Source: DASYAE01 sp036501535
GTDB lineage: Bacteria; Actinomycetota; Actinomycetes; Streptomycetales; Catenulisporaceae
NCBI GenBank assembly: GCA_036501535.1
Contig: DASYAE010000250.1
Location: 1 to 53,348 of the forward strand
Direction of reading: 5' to 3'
Length of the DNA: 53,348 nucleotides
Part shown: in pieces, positions 40,547 to 48,690 of the stretch
Layout: each line of letters starts with the position of its first letter
Numbering within the stretch: the first letter of the stretch is position 1
Notes under the pieces: generated by a model
Database searches by the model: none
Told to the model about the DNA's origin: nothing
What the model saw: only the letters and a program-made list of their open reading frames with translations
Position numbers and translations under genes: made by a program

Positions 40547-41193
40547 TCAGGGTCCTGCTCGCCGACGACCAGACACTGGTGCGCGAAGGCTTCAAGGCGC
40601 TGCTCGCCAAGGCGGACGACATCGAGGTGGTCGGCGAGGCGGCGGACGGCATAGAGGCCGTCGCGCTGACCGAGCGCCTGCGCCCCGACGTGGTGCTGAT
40701 GGACGTGCGGATGCCGCGGCTCGACGGCATCGCCGCGGTCGAGCGCATCTGCGCGCAGCCCGCGCTGGCCGCGACCCACGTGATCGTGGTGACGACCTTC
40801 GAACTCGACGAATACGTCTACGGCGCGCTACGGGCCGGCGCGAGCGGCTTCCTGCTCAAGGACGTCGAGCCGGACGAGCTGCGCCGCGCGGTGCGGATCG
40901 TGGCGGCCGGCGACGCGCTGCTGGCCCCGAGCGTGACCCGCCGGCTGCTCGGCGAGTTCGCCCGCCGCGCCGCCCCCGCCGACCGCGCCCGGCAGCGGCT
41001 GGCCCAGCTCACCGAGCGCGAGCGGGAGATCGTCGCGCTGGTCGGCCGGGGCCTGAGCAACGAGGAGATCGCGCAGCGGCTGTTCATCAGCCCCGCCACC
41101 GCCAAGACCCACGTCTCGCACGCGATGACCAAGCTCGCCGTGCGCGACCGCGCGCAGCTCGCCGTCTTCGCGCACGACAGCGGGCTGGCTTGA
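40543..41193 (+). CDS. LuxR/NarL-type response regulator
   Basis: A 216-residue two-component regulator: receiver domain (1-120) with Asp8/Asp9, phospho-acceptor Asp54 (VLMDVRMP) and Lys in FLLKDVEP, then a LuxR HTH at about 150-210 (LTEREREIVALVGRGLSNEE, PATAKTHVSHAMTKL). ATG at 40543 overlaps the kinase stop. It probably controls the ABC operon itself, possibly through the start-site palindrome; that is inference. It ends the operon. Confidence 0.95.
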   Translation: MIRVLLADDQTLVREGFKALLAKADDIEVVGEAADGIEAVALTERLRPDVVLMDVRMPRLDGIAAVERICAQPALAATHVIVVTTFELDEYVYGALRAGASGFLLKDVEPDELRRAVRIVAAGDALLAPSVTRRLLGEFARRAAPADRARQRLAQLTEREREIVALVGRGLSNEEIAQRLFISPATAKTHVSHAMTKLAVRDRAQLAVFAHDSGLA

Positions 41194-41221
41194 CCCGCAC
41201 CTGGAAAAGCACCCGGATCAA

Positions 41222-41254
41222 CTGACAGAAGGTGTCAGGGAAGCTCCGAATACT
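41222..41254 (+). promoter_or_regulatory. MFS promoter with operator CTGACA-GAAGG-TGTCAG
   Basis: A perfect 6-bp dyad with 5-base centre lies at 41222-41238. AATACT (41249-41254) ends six bases before the GTG and can be the -10; the dyad then covers the -35 position. A repressor bound there would shut off the MFS gene. The WYL regulator gene next door is a candidate. Confidence 0.6.
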
Positions 41255-41260
41255 GGCCGG

Positions 41261-42601
41261 GTGACCGACACCGACCGCCTCGCCGTTCCCGCTGCGGCGA
41301 GCCCTTCCGCCGCCGACCCGACCCGCCCGCCGCACCCCGACCGCGCGCCGCGCCGCACCGCCCGAGCCGAGCGCCTGCTGATCCCCGCCGCGTTCATCAC
41401 CGCGCTGGGCAACAACGTGCAGCTGATCGCCGGCGCGGTCATCATGATCCGGGCCGCCGGGTCGATGATGGCCGTCGGATGGCTCTTCGTCGCCGTGGCC
41501 GCCCCGCAGGCCCTGCTCTCGCCGCTGTTCGGCCGGCTGGCCGACCGCCGGGACCGCAGGAGGCTGTGGATCGGCTGCGACGGCGCCAGCGCGCTGCTCG
41601 CCCTCGTGCTGCCGGTCTGGCTGGCCGCCGGCGGCGACCGCTCCGTCGGCATCTACGGGTGCAACCTCGCCCTGGCCGTGGCCACCGCGCTGTTCTTCCC
41701 GGTGAGCGCCGCGCTGATCAAGGAGCGGGTGCGGCCGGAGCGGCTGCGCCGGTTCAACGCCGACTACGAGATGGCGACCCAGGCCGGGATGCTGCTCTCG
41801 GCCACCGTCGGCGGCCTGGCGGTGCAGACCTTCGGCGCCGAGCCGCTGCTGTACTTCAACGCCGGGACCTTCGCGGTCAGCGCCCTGTGCGTCGCGGCCG
41901 TCGGCCCCCGGCAGGCCGCGGCGGGCCGGGTGTCCGCCGCTCTGCCGGCCGCGAAATCGGCGTCGGCGGCCGATCCGCAGCGCCCGGCCGGCGCCCCGGT
42001 CCCGCTCGCCCGGATCATCCTGCTGTTCGCGCAGAGCAGCGTCGTGGTCACGATCTTCAACGCCCTGCTTCCGGTGCTGGTCATCGGCGAGATGCACCGC
42101 GGCGCGGGGACCTTCGGGGCGGTGGACTCGCTCGGCAGCCTCGGCTTCCTGGCCGCGAGCGGGACCTACCGCCTGGTCAGCCGGCGCTGGGCGGACCTGC
42201 GCATCGCGGTGGCCGGCTTCCTGGCCGGGACCGTCCTGCTGGCCCTGCAGCCGCAGTTCGGCCTGCTGTTCCTCACCCTCGAACTCCCCGTCAGCGCCCT
42301 GATCTTCGGGCAGTCCCGGATCGCCTGCCGCAACGTCCTGATGGCCGCGGTGGACCAGGCCCGGGTCGGGCGCGCGTTCGGGCTGGCCAACAGCAGTGGG
42401 CTGGCCGCCACGATCGTGCTGATGCCGTGCGTTGCGGCGGTCGCCGACGGCACCGACGCGCAGTACGGCTTCGTCCTGCTGGCGGCGATCAGCGCGGCCG
42501 CCATATCGCTCGCCGCGGTGCTGCTGCGCCCGTTCGCCCGCGGCGCCGCGGCCTCGTCCGACGCTCCCTCACAACCGGGCCTTACGACTGCTCCGCATTG
42601 A
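41261..42601 (+). CDS. MFS transporter
   Basis: A 446-residue member of the major facilitator superfamily with about 12 hydrophobic segments. After an N-terminal disordered 35 residues comes RLLIPAAFITALGNNVQLIAG, and the intracellular loop GRLADRRDRRRLW (about 91-103) matches the MFS signature between TM2 and TM3. This DHA-type group usually exports drugs or natural products. The GTG start at 41261 lacks a Shine-Dalgarno and fits a leaderless promoter. Its 3' end overlaps the convergent WYL gene by 20 bases. Confidence 0.88.
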   Translation: MTDTDRLAVPAAASPSAADPTRPPHPDRAPRRTARAERLLIPAAFITALGNNVQLIAGAVIMIRAAGSMMAVGWLFVAVAAPQALLSPLFGRLADRRDRRRLWIGCDGASALLALVLPVWLAAGGDRSVGIYGCNLALAVATALFFPVSAALIKERVRPERLRRFNADYEMATQAGMLLSATVGGLAVQTFGAEPLLYFNAGTFAVSALCVAAVGPRQAAAGRVSAALPAAKSASAADPQRPAGAPVPLARIILLFAQSSVVVTIFNALLPVLVIGEMHRGAGTFGAVDSLGSLGFLAASGTYRLVSRRWADLRIAVAGFLAGTVLLALQPQFGLLFLTLELPVSALIFGQSRIACRNVLMAAVDQARVGRAFGLANSSGLAATIVLMPCVAAVADGTDAQYGFVLLAAISAAAISLAAVLLRPFARGAAASSDAPSQPGLTTAPH

Positions 42602-43580
42602 CCGCCGGCGAGCTGTACATCGCCTGCAGCGCGGCGATCGTCTCGGCCATCCGGCCGCGCAGCTCGGCCGGTTCGAGCACCTCGACGCCCGGCCCGAGGC
42701 CGAGCAGCCGGGGCACCGTGTAGTCCGCCGACTCCACCGGCATCGTCGCGGTGACCCAGCCGTCCGCGTCCGGCTCGCCGGCCGTCTCGGCGATCCCCTC
42801 GGCCATCGCCGCGTCGAGCCGCTCCGACAGCGCGGGCAGCAGCGCCGCGCGCAGCCGGACGGTCGCCCCGGTGCGCAGCCGGCGCCCGTCGTAGTCCCGG
42901 AGGTAGGCGCGCCAGTACTCCGGGAGGTCGAAGGACGCCGGCCGCTCGAACCGCTCGCCGGTCTCGCCGAGCTCGCGGATCTGCGAGACCCGGTAGGTCA
43001 GCACCCTGTCGCGCTCGGCCGCGACGAAGTACCAGGCCCCTGCTTTGAGCACCAGGCCGTACGGATCGACGGTCCGCTCGACCTCCTGCGGGTACGACCA
43101 GCGGCGGTACAGCATGCGCAGCCGCCGCAGGTTCCACACCGCGTCGGCGAGCGGCAGCAGGAAGGGCGCCTGGTCGGCCGGCCGGTACCAGCCCTGCGGG
43201 TCCAGGTAGAAGCGCTCGCGCACCCGGTCCACCCGGCCGCGCAGTTCCGCCGGGAGCGCCGCGGTCAGCTTCGACTGCGCCGCGGCGAGCACCGCGCCCA
43301 GCCCGAGCTCGGCCGCCGCGTCCGGCACGCCCGACAGCGCCAGCGACTCCGCCTCGTCCACGTGCAGGCCGGTGAGCCGGGTGCGGTAGCCGCCGATCAG
43401 CTGATAGCCGCCGCGGTGGCCCGCGTCGCCGTAGACCGGCACGCCGGCCGCGCCCAGCGCCTCCACGTCCCGGTAGACCGTGCGCACGGACACGTCCAGC
43501 TCCGAGGCCAGCTCCTGCGCCGTCATCCTGCCGCGGTTCTGCAGCAGCAGGAGGATGGAGAGCAGACGGCCGGCGCGCAC
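42582..43580 (-). CDS. WYL domain (YafY-type) transcriptional regulator
   Basis: A 332-residue regulator: winged HTH at residues 1-65 (MTAQELASELDVSVRTVYRD), a WYL sensor domain at about 140-215 (RRLRMLYRRWSYP, WYFVAAERDRVLTYRVSQI), and a C-terminal WCX-type extension. Such proteins bind nucleotides or other ligands. The GTG start at 43580 has GATGCT seven bases upstream. It converges on the MFS gene with a 20-base overlap, so antisense effects are possible; control of the MFS promoter by it is inference. Confidence 0.92.
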   Translation of the reverse strand: MRAGRLLSILLLLQNRGRMTAQELASELDVSVRTVYRDVEALGAAGVPVYGDAGHRGGYQLIGGYRTRLTGLHVDEAESLALSGVPDAAAELGLGAVLAAAQSKLTAALPAELRGRVDRVRERFYLDPQGWYRPADQAPFLLPLADAVWNLRRLRMLYRRWSYPQEVERTVDPYGLVLKAGAWYFVAAERDRVLTYRVSQIRELGETGERFERPASFDLPEYWRAYLRDYDGRRLRTGATVRLRAALLPALSERLDAAMAEGIAETAGEPDADGWVTATMPVESADYTVPRLLGLGPGVEVLEPAELRGRMAETIAALQAMYSSPAVNAEQS

Positions 43581-43635
43581 GCCTCACAGCATCGCAGCGG
43601 CGCGCGGGCTTCGGCCACTCCGGCCCGGCAACCGA

Positions 43636-43649
43636 TTACCGATTGGTAA
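43636..43649. promoter_or_regulatory. Dyad TTACC-GATT-GGTAA
   Basis: A short inverted repeat in the divergent region between the WYL gene and the amidase gene. It is one of few AT-rich spots there and could be an operator of either. Confidence 0.4.
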
Positions 43650-43750
43650 CAAGGTGCCGCGGCCATTGGCGGCCCGGGTGCGGCGCGGTTGAATCCCTCG
43701 ACACGAGGAATACGGACGTTGGCCGACCCGGCACGAGCGAAGGGATCGCG

Positions 43751-45214
43751 ATGAATCAAGGCACTGCCGCGAATTCGTGGATCGGCCGGCCCGCCGCCGA
43801 GATCGCCGCGGCGGTGCGCGCCGGCGAGGCGACCGCTGCCGACGTGGTCCGCGCGCACCTCGAGCGCATCGCGCAGATCGACCCGGCGCTGACCGCCTTC
43901 CGGCGCGTGCGCGCGGCCGAGGCGGTCGCCGAGGCGGAGGCGGTGGACGCGCGCGCCGACCGCGCCGAGCTGCCGCTGGCCGGCGTCCCGATCGCGATCA
44001 AGGACAACGTCGCGGTCGCCGGCGAGCAGACCCGCAACGGCACCACCGCCTCGCCCGAGGAGCCCAACGCCGAGGACCACCCGCTGGTCGAGCGGCTGCG
44101 CGCGGCCGGCGCCGTGGTGGTCGGCCTGACCAACGTGCCGGAGCTCTGCCTCGTCCCGATGGCCGACAGCGCCTTCGGCATCGCGCGCAACCCGTGGGAC
44201 CCGGGCCGCACGCCGGGCGGCTCCTCAGGCGGCAGCGCGGCCGCCGTGTCCGCCGCGCTCGTCCCGCTCGCGCACGGCAACGACGGGCTCGGCTCGATCC
44301 GGATCCCGTGCGCCTGCTGCGGACTGGTCGGCATCAAGCCGGGCGCCGGCGTCGTGCCGCACGCCCCGCAGGAGGACGACTGGGCCGGCCTGGTCGAGAA
44401 CGGACCGCTCGCGACCACCGTGCAGGACGCGGCCCTCGGCCTGTCCGTGATGGCCGCGGACCCGAAGCTGGCCGAGCTCGGCGACCCGGGCACGGTGCGC
44501 ATCGGCGTCTCGATCCGCCCGGTCTCGCCCGGGTTCTCGATCGCGCCGCACTACCGCGCCGCCGCGCTGGAGGCCGGGGCGCTGTTCGAGAAGCTCGGCC
44601 ACACGGTCACCCGGCACGGCACCCGGTATCCCGCCTGGCTCGGCCCGGCGACCCTGAGCACCTGGTACACCTCCGCCAGCGAGAGCGCCGAAGGACTCGA
44701 CCGGGCGCAGCTGGACCGGCGCACCCGGAGCATGGCCTCGGTCGGCGGTGTGCTGCGCCGCGCGCACATCGACGGCGCCCGCGGCCGGGAGCTGTGGCGG
44801 CAGGGCGGCGCCGAGCGCTTCTTCGGCGACGCGGTCGACGTGCTGCTGATGCCCGCGCTGAGCCAGCCGGCCCCCGAGGCGAAGCGGTGGGGCGACTACG
44901 GCGTGCTGCGCACCACGAACGCCAGCACCCGCGCGGCCTCGCTGTTCGGCACCTGGAACATGGCCGGCTGGCCGGCCCTCGCGCTGCCGGTGGGCGTCGA
45001 CAGCGGCGGCATGCCGGTCTCCGTGCAGCTCGTGGCCCGGCCCGGCGGCGAGAAGACGCTGCTGGAGCTGGCCGCGCAGGCCGAGAAGGCCGCGCCGTGG
45101 CGGCGGCACGCCCCGCGCTACGCGGTGTCTGACGCGGTGTCTGACGCGGCGTCCGAGACGAGGTCCGAGGCGGTGGCCGAGCCGCCGGCCGATGCGCCAG
45201 AATCTCGATCATGA
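43751..45214 (+). CDS. Amidase (amidase signature family)
   Basis: A 487-residue Ser-cisSer-Lys hydrolase. The catalytic Lys84 is in PIAIKDN, the cis-Ser lies in GGSSGGS (156-162), and the nucleophile is Ser182 in GLGSIRIPC. Such enzymes hydrolyse amide or related bonds in the cytoplasm; the substrate is unknown. ATG at 43751 has GAAGGGA upstream. The C-terminal 25 residues are a degenerate Ser/Asp/Ala/Glu repeat written by short GTCTGACGCG-type DNA repeats at about 45125-45160. The stop overlaps the next gene as ATGA. Confidence 0.92.
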   Translation: MNQGTAANSWIGRPAAEIAAAVRAGEATAADVVRAHLERIAQIDPALTAFRRVRAAEAVAEAEAVDARADRAELPLAGVPIAIKDNVAVAGEQTRNGTTASPEEPNAEDHPLVERLRAAGAVVVGLTNVPELCLVPMADSAFGIARNPWDPGRTPGGSSGGSAAAVSAALVPLAHGNDGLGSIRIPCACCGLVGIKPGAGVVPHAPQEDDWAGLVENGPLATTVQDAALGLSVMAADPKLAELGDPGTVRIGVSIRPVSPGFSIAPHYRAAALEAGALFEKLGHTVTRHGTRYPAWLGPATLSTWYTSASESAEGLDRAQLDRRTRSMASVGGVLRRAHIDGARGRELWRQGGAERFFGDAVDVLLMPALSQPAPEAKRWGDYGVLRTTNASTRAASLFGTWNMAGWPALALPVGVDSGGMPVSVQLVARPGGEKTLLELAAQAEKAAPWRRHAPRYAVSDAVSDAASETRSEAVAEPPADAPESRS

Positions 45215-45855
45215 ATGGGGAAACCACGATCCGGCACATCTTCATCGAGGCCTCCGCGGCCGGCCTGGACCTGGTCCGCGACGAGCGCGTCGCGGCCCGC
45301 TGGGACGAGCCGAGCGCGCTGGCGCAGATGACCGTCGGCGGCCTGGCCGCCCACCTGGCCGGCCAGACGCTCTTCGTGCCGCCCGCGCTGGCCGAGCCGC
45401 TCGGCGAGGGCGAGCCGGTCGGCCTGATGGACCACTTCGCCGCCGCGGCCTGGGTCGGCACCGGCCCGGACGGCGAGGCCAACCGCGGAATTCGGGAGCG
45501 CTCCCAGCAGATGGGCGAGGACGGCCCGCAGGCGGTGATCGCCCAGTACGCCGCGGCGCTGGACGAGCTGCGCGCGGCGCTGCCGAAGGAGCCGGTCGAC
45601 CGGCTGGTGCAGGTCCGGGCCGGCAAGCGCGGCCTGGACGACTACCTGGCCACCCGGGTGCTCGAGATCGTCGTGCACGCCGACGACCTGGCGGTCAGCC
45701 TCGGCGACCAGGACGGCGCACGGCTGCCGGAGGCCGCGGTCAGCTACACCGTCGCGCTGCTGGCGCAGCTGGCCGTGCGGCGGCACGGCCAGGCCGCCGT
45801 GATCAGGGCCCTGAGCCGGGCGGAGCGCGCGCCGGACTCGGTCGTCGCGATCTGA
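45211..45855 (+). CDS. Mycothiol-dependent maleylpyruvate isomerase-like (DinB fold) protein
   Basis: A 214-residue protein of the MDMPI/DinB-like four-helix family, in which three His bind a metal and some members use mycothiol. Visible are VGGLAAHLAGQ (42-52) and VLEIVVHADDLAVSLG (150-165), typical for the group. The reaction is not known for most members. ATG at 45211 overlaps the amidase stop, so the two are co-translated. A strong hairpin follows. Confidence 0.85.
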   Translation: MNGETTIRHIFIEASAAGLDLVRDERVAARWDEPSALAQMTVGGLAAHLAGQTLFVPPALAEPLGEGEPVGLMDHFAAAAWVGTGPDGEANRGIRERSQQMGEDGPQAVIAQYAAALDELRAALPKEPVDRLVQVRAGKRGLDDYLATRVLEIVVHADDLAVSLGDQDGARLPEAAVSYTVALLAQLAVRRHGQAAVIRALSRAERAPDSVVAI

Positions 45856-45874
45856 GAGGGCGTCCGCACACGAC

Positions 45875-45928
45875 CCCGGCCCCCGCGGCTCGAGAGGATG
45901 GGAAGGTGCTCGAGGTGCGGGGGCCGGG
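45875..45928 (+). terminator. Strong hairpin after the amidase operon
   Basis: Arms 45875-45894 and 45909-45928 pair at 18 of 20 positions around 14 bases, 20 bases after the stop at 45855. A second hairpin, GCGCGGCGGG/CCCGCCGCGC, follows at 45942-45983. Confidence 0.75.
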
Positions 45929-46098
45929 ATATTTGGGGAAGGCGCGGCGGGCTCGGAACGAGGAATCCCTTGACCCGCCGCGCGTCCGACGCGCCAGTGC
46001 GTGGTGAGCGACGTCTACCCGTGCAGCGCCCGCCGCGTGGCTGCTCTCCGTCGTCCGCCCGCGCACTGATGTCAGTCTGCTTGTGGCATTCCAAACAG

Positions 46099-46113
46099 CT
46101 GACGGTGCGTCAG
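46099..46113. promoter_or_regulatory. Dyad CTGACG-GTG-CGTCAG
   Basis: A perfect 6-bp inverted repeat with 3-base centre, upstream of the ferredoxin-reductase-like gene, of a form used by TetR-type regulators. It adjoins the AT-rich promoter-like stretch. Confidence 0.45.
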
Positions 46114-46390
46114 ATTGTTGCAGCATAGAACTGCTAAGTCCTAAAAAACAACTCGCAGTGGGAGCGTTTTCACGCTGCGCGCGCCCTCTGGCGTGCGCCC
46201 CTTGAAACAGCTCGCTGATATCGGGCCGGGCGGTGCGCCGCCGCCGGCGGCGCTCCGGGCGGCGCGGTGTGCGCGACATGGGAGGCGGCCCCGCATAGAG
46301 TGGTCCACGAACCTCGTGACACAGGTCCTCAAGTCCATGATCGCCCCCGGGCGCGGCCGGCGGCCGGGGCTTCACCGGCGAGGAGATCCG

Positions 46391-47635
46391 ATGGACCAGG
46401 AGCAGCAGCAGGAGACGTTCGTCGTGATCGGCGGCGGGCTGGCCGCGGCGAAGGCGGTGGAGGCGCTGCGCGGGCGCGGGTTCGAGGGCCCGATCGTGCT
46501 GGTCGGCGAGGAGGAGCACCGGCCGTACGAGCGGCCGCCGCTGTCGAAGGGGTACCTGGGCGGCAAGACCGGGCGGGAGAAGGTCTTCGCGCACCCGGAG
46601 GCCTGGTACGAGGAGAACCGGGTCGAGCTGCGCCTCGGCCGCCGGGTCGCTGCAATCGACCGCGGCCACCGGCAGGTCCGGCTGGCCGACGGCAGCCGGA
46701 TCGGCTACACCAAGCTGCTGCTGGCCACCGGCGCCTCGCCGCGCACGCTGCCGGTGCTCGGCGCGAACGCGGACCGGGTGGTCCAGCTGCGCACCCTGGA
46801 CGACTCGGACCGGCTCAGGGACCTGTTCGGCCGGATCGAGCGGCTTGCGGTGGTCGGCGCCGGATGGATCGGGCTGGAGGCGGCCGCGGCGGCGCGCGCC
46901 GCGGACGTGGAAGTCGCCGTGATCGAACAGGCGTCCGCGCCGCTGGCCGGCGCGCTGGGCCCGGAGATGGGCGCGGTGTTCGCCGACCTGCACCGCCGGC
47001 ACGGGGTCGACCTGCGGCTCGGCGAGCAGGTCGCGGAGATCACCACGGAGGGCGGCTACGCCACCGGCCTGCGGCTGCGCGGCGGCGAGGTGCTGCCCGC
47101 CGACGCGATCCTGGTCGGCATCGGCGCGGCGCCCAACGACCAGCTGGCCAAGGACGCGGACCTGGAGGCCGAGGACGGCGTGCTGGTCGACGCGGCGCTG
47201 CGCACCTCCGACCCGGACGTCTTCGCGGCCGGCGACGTGGCCCGCGCGATGCACCCGCGCTACGGCCGGCGCATCCGGGTCGAGCACTGGGCCAACGCGC
47301 TGAACCAGCCGGCCGTGGCCGCCGCCGGGATGCTCGGCGAGCCGGGCGAGTACGACCGGCTGCCCTACTTCTTCTCCGACCAGTACGACCTGGGCATGGA
47401 GTTCGTCGGCCTGGCCGAGCCCGGCGGATACGACGAGGTGGTCACCCGCGGCGACCCGGCCGGCGGCGAGTTCGTCGCGTTCTGGCTCTCCGGCGGCCGG
47501 GTGGTGGCCGGGATGAACGTGAACGTCTGGGACGTGGTCGACCAGATCAGGGCCTTGATCGAAGGCGGCCGGGCGGTGGACCGGGGCAGGCTGACGGACC
47601 CCTCGGTGCCGCTGGACTCGCTGGCCGGCGACTGA
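46391..47635 (+). CDS. FAD/NAD(P) ferredoxin reductase-type oxidoreductase
   Basis: A 414-residue flavoprotein of the putidaredoxin/rhodocoxin reductase type, which moves electrons from NAD(P)H to a ferredoxin, usually for a P450 or dioxygenase. It shows FVVIGGGLAAAKAVEAL (10-26), RPPLSKGYL (48-56), LLLATGASPR, AVVGAGWIGLEAAA (second fold) and the VFAAGDVA motif, followed by the C-terminal domain with EHWANALNQ. ATG at 46391 has GAGGAG upstream. No ferredoxin or P450 is adjacent, so its partner is elsewhere. The stop is 18 bases from the convergent SRPBCC gene. Confidence 0.92.
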   Translation: MDQEQQQETFVVIGGGLAAAKAVEALRGRGFEGPIVLVGEEEHRPYERPPLSKGYLGGKTGREKVFAHPEAWYEENRVELRLGRRVAAIDRGHRQVRLADGSRIGYTKLLLATGASPRTLPVLGANADRVVQLRTLDDSDRLRDLFGRIERLAVVGAGWIGLEAAAAARAADVEVAVIEQASAPLAGALGPEMGAVFADLHRRHGVDLRLGEQVAEITTEGGYATGLRLRGGEVLPADAILVGIGAAPNDQLAKDADLEAEDGVLVDAALRTSDPDVFAAGDVARAMHPRYGRRIRVEHWANALNQPAVAAAGMLGEPGEYDRLPYFFSDQYDLGMEFVGLAEPGGYDEVVTRGDPAGGEFVAFWLSGGRVVAGMNVNVWDVVDQIRALIEGGRAVDRGRLTDPSVPLDSLAGD

Positions 47636-47653
47636 CTGTCGGCCTCGCGGAAG

Positions 47654-48175
47654 TTAGGGCGCCGGCCGCGGCGGGACCGGCGCGCCGGACGGGAAATCAG
47701 CAGCCAGATACGCATCGTAGTACTCGTGCCAGGACTCGGCGGTCGGGCTGTGCGGGCCGTCGGCTCGTTCGCCGGCGGCGTGCTTGTCGAGCTCGGCCAG
47801 GCAGACGCTCCAGCCGGCCGCGGTGCGGGCGGTGGTGGCGGGGTCGGCCAGGATGTCCGTGAGCACGAAGCGGCAGCGGCCGCCGTCCACGGCCTCGAGG
47901 TCGAAGCGCAGCTCGTCCCCGCCCCAGGTGAAGGCGAGGTGCCGGGGCGGGTCGTAGGCCAGCACGGTGCCGGTCGAGTCGGCGACGTTCGGGTCGCCGC
48001 TGAAGGTGATCGTGCCGCCCTGCCGCGGCTCGATCGCGACCTTCGACGGGAACCAGCGGGCCAGCTCGCCGGACTCGGTGACGGCCGACCAGACCCGTTC
48101 GATCGGGTGGTCGTAGACGCGCTCGAACCGGACCGCCGGGCGGCCGTCGACGCTCAGGTGGCTTCCGAGGTCCAT
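47654..48175 (-). CDS. SRPBCC (AHSA1-type) family protein
   Basis: A 173-residue START-fold protein of the activator of Hsp90 ATPase homologue 1-like type. It has FERVYDHPIERVWSAVTESG (17-36) and LARWFPS, the usual start, and a WGGDELRFDLEA strand. Such proteins bind hydrophobic ligands and are nearly always encoded next to an ArsR regulator, as here: the ArsR stop is five bases upstream. ATG at 48175 has GGAGC before it; the longer open frame covers the regulator gene in another frame. Confidence 0.9.
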   Translation of the reverse strand: MDLGSHLSVDGRPAVRFERVYDHPIERVWSAVTESGELARWFPSKVAIEPRQGGTITFSGDPNVADSTGTVLAYDPPRHLAFTWGGDELRFDLEAVDGGRCRFVLTDILADPATTARTAAGWSVCLAELDKHAAGERADGPHSPTAESWHEYYDAYLAADFPSGAPVPPRPAP

Positions 48176-48180
48176 CGTGA

Positions 48181-48531
48181 TCAAAGCTCCTTCGCTCGCT
48201 GCGGCGGATCCGCGGCCGGGCCGCCCGGCGCCGCGTCGAGGTGGCGGCCGAGGGCGTCGAGGCGGTCGTTCCACAGTTTCCGGTAGGGATGCAGCCATTC
48301 GTCGAGCAGCGCCAGCGGTACCGGGTCGAGCTCGTATATTCGCCGCTGTGCGTGCGCAGATACCCGCACCAGGCCCGCCTCTCGCAGCACCTTGAGATGC
48401 TTCGAGGCGGCCGGCTGGGCGAGGCCCAGCCCGCCGGCGACCTCGCCGACGGTGCGCGGACCGCCGCGCAGCAGCTCGAGCACGGCCCGGCGGTTCGGCT
48501 CCGCCAGCGCCGACCAGAGGCTCTCCAGCAC
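48181..48531 (-). CDS. ArsR family transcriptional regulator
   Basis: A 116-residue winged-helix repressor of the ArsR type that pairs with AHSA1-like genes: LWSALAEPNRRAVLELLRGG (5-24), VGEVAGGLGLAQPAASKHLK (28-47) and the wing VRVSAHAQRRIYELDP (56-71). No metal-binding cysteines are present. GTG at 48531 lacks a Shine-Dalgarno and has CAGACT six bases upstream, so it is likely leaderless. Its own promoter carries a dyad round the -35, so autoregulation is likely. It is followed closely by the SRPBCC gene. Confidence 0.9.
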   Translation of the reverse strand: MLESLWSALAEPNRRAVLELLRGGPRTVGEVAGGLGLAQPAASKHLKVLREAGLVRVSAHAQRRIYELDPVPLALLDEWLHPYRKLWNDRLDALGRHLDAAPGGPAADPPQRAKEL

Positions 48532-48537
48532 CCCGTC

Positions 48538-48573
48538 AGTCTGCCTCGCGAGGAATATTCCTGTCAAGGAATA
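48538..48573 (-). promoter_or_regulatory. arsR promoter with operator TATTCC-TTGACA-GGAATA
   Basis: On the minus strand TTGACA (48562-48567) is a perfect -35 and CAGACT (48538-48543) a -10 at 18 bases, ending six bases before the GTG. The plus-strand sequence reads TATTCC, TGTCAA, GGAATA (48556-48573), so the -35 is exactly framed by an inverted repeat; a further palindrome AGGAATATTCCT (48551-48562) adds a half-site. Confidence 0.7.
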
Positions 48574-48690
48574 TAAGCCGTTCGGCCCGTCCGCGCGGGC
48601 GCGGGGCGGCGATCGGCGGGCCGGGCCTGCGCAGTAACCGATGCGATAGGTTTTCCCGCAACGGGAAACAGCGGATGAAGGGTTCGGCGC

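Larger units (their letters stand above)
45856..46390. other. Terminator and promoter region before the flavoprotein gene
   Basis: 535 bases without a supported gene. It contains two hairpins (45875-45928 and 45942-45983), a compact dyad CTGACG-GTG-CGTCAG (46099-46113) and an AT-rich stretch around 46110-46160 that probably holds a promoter. Short open frames here lack any support. Confidence 0.5.
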
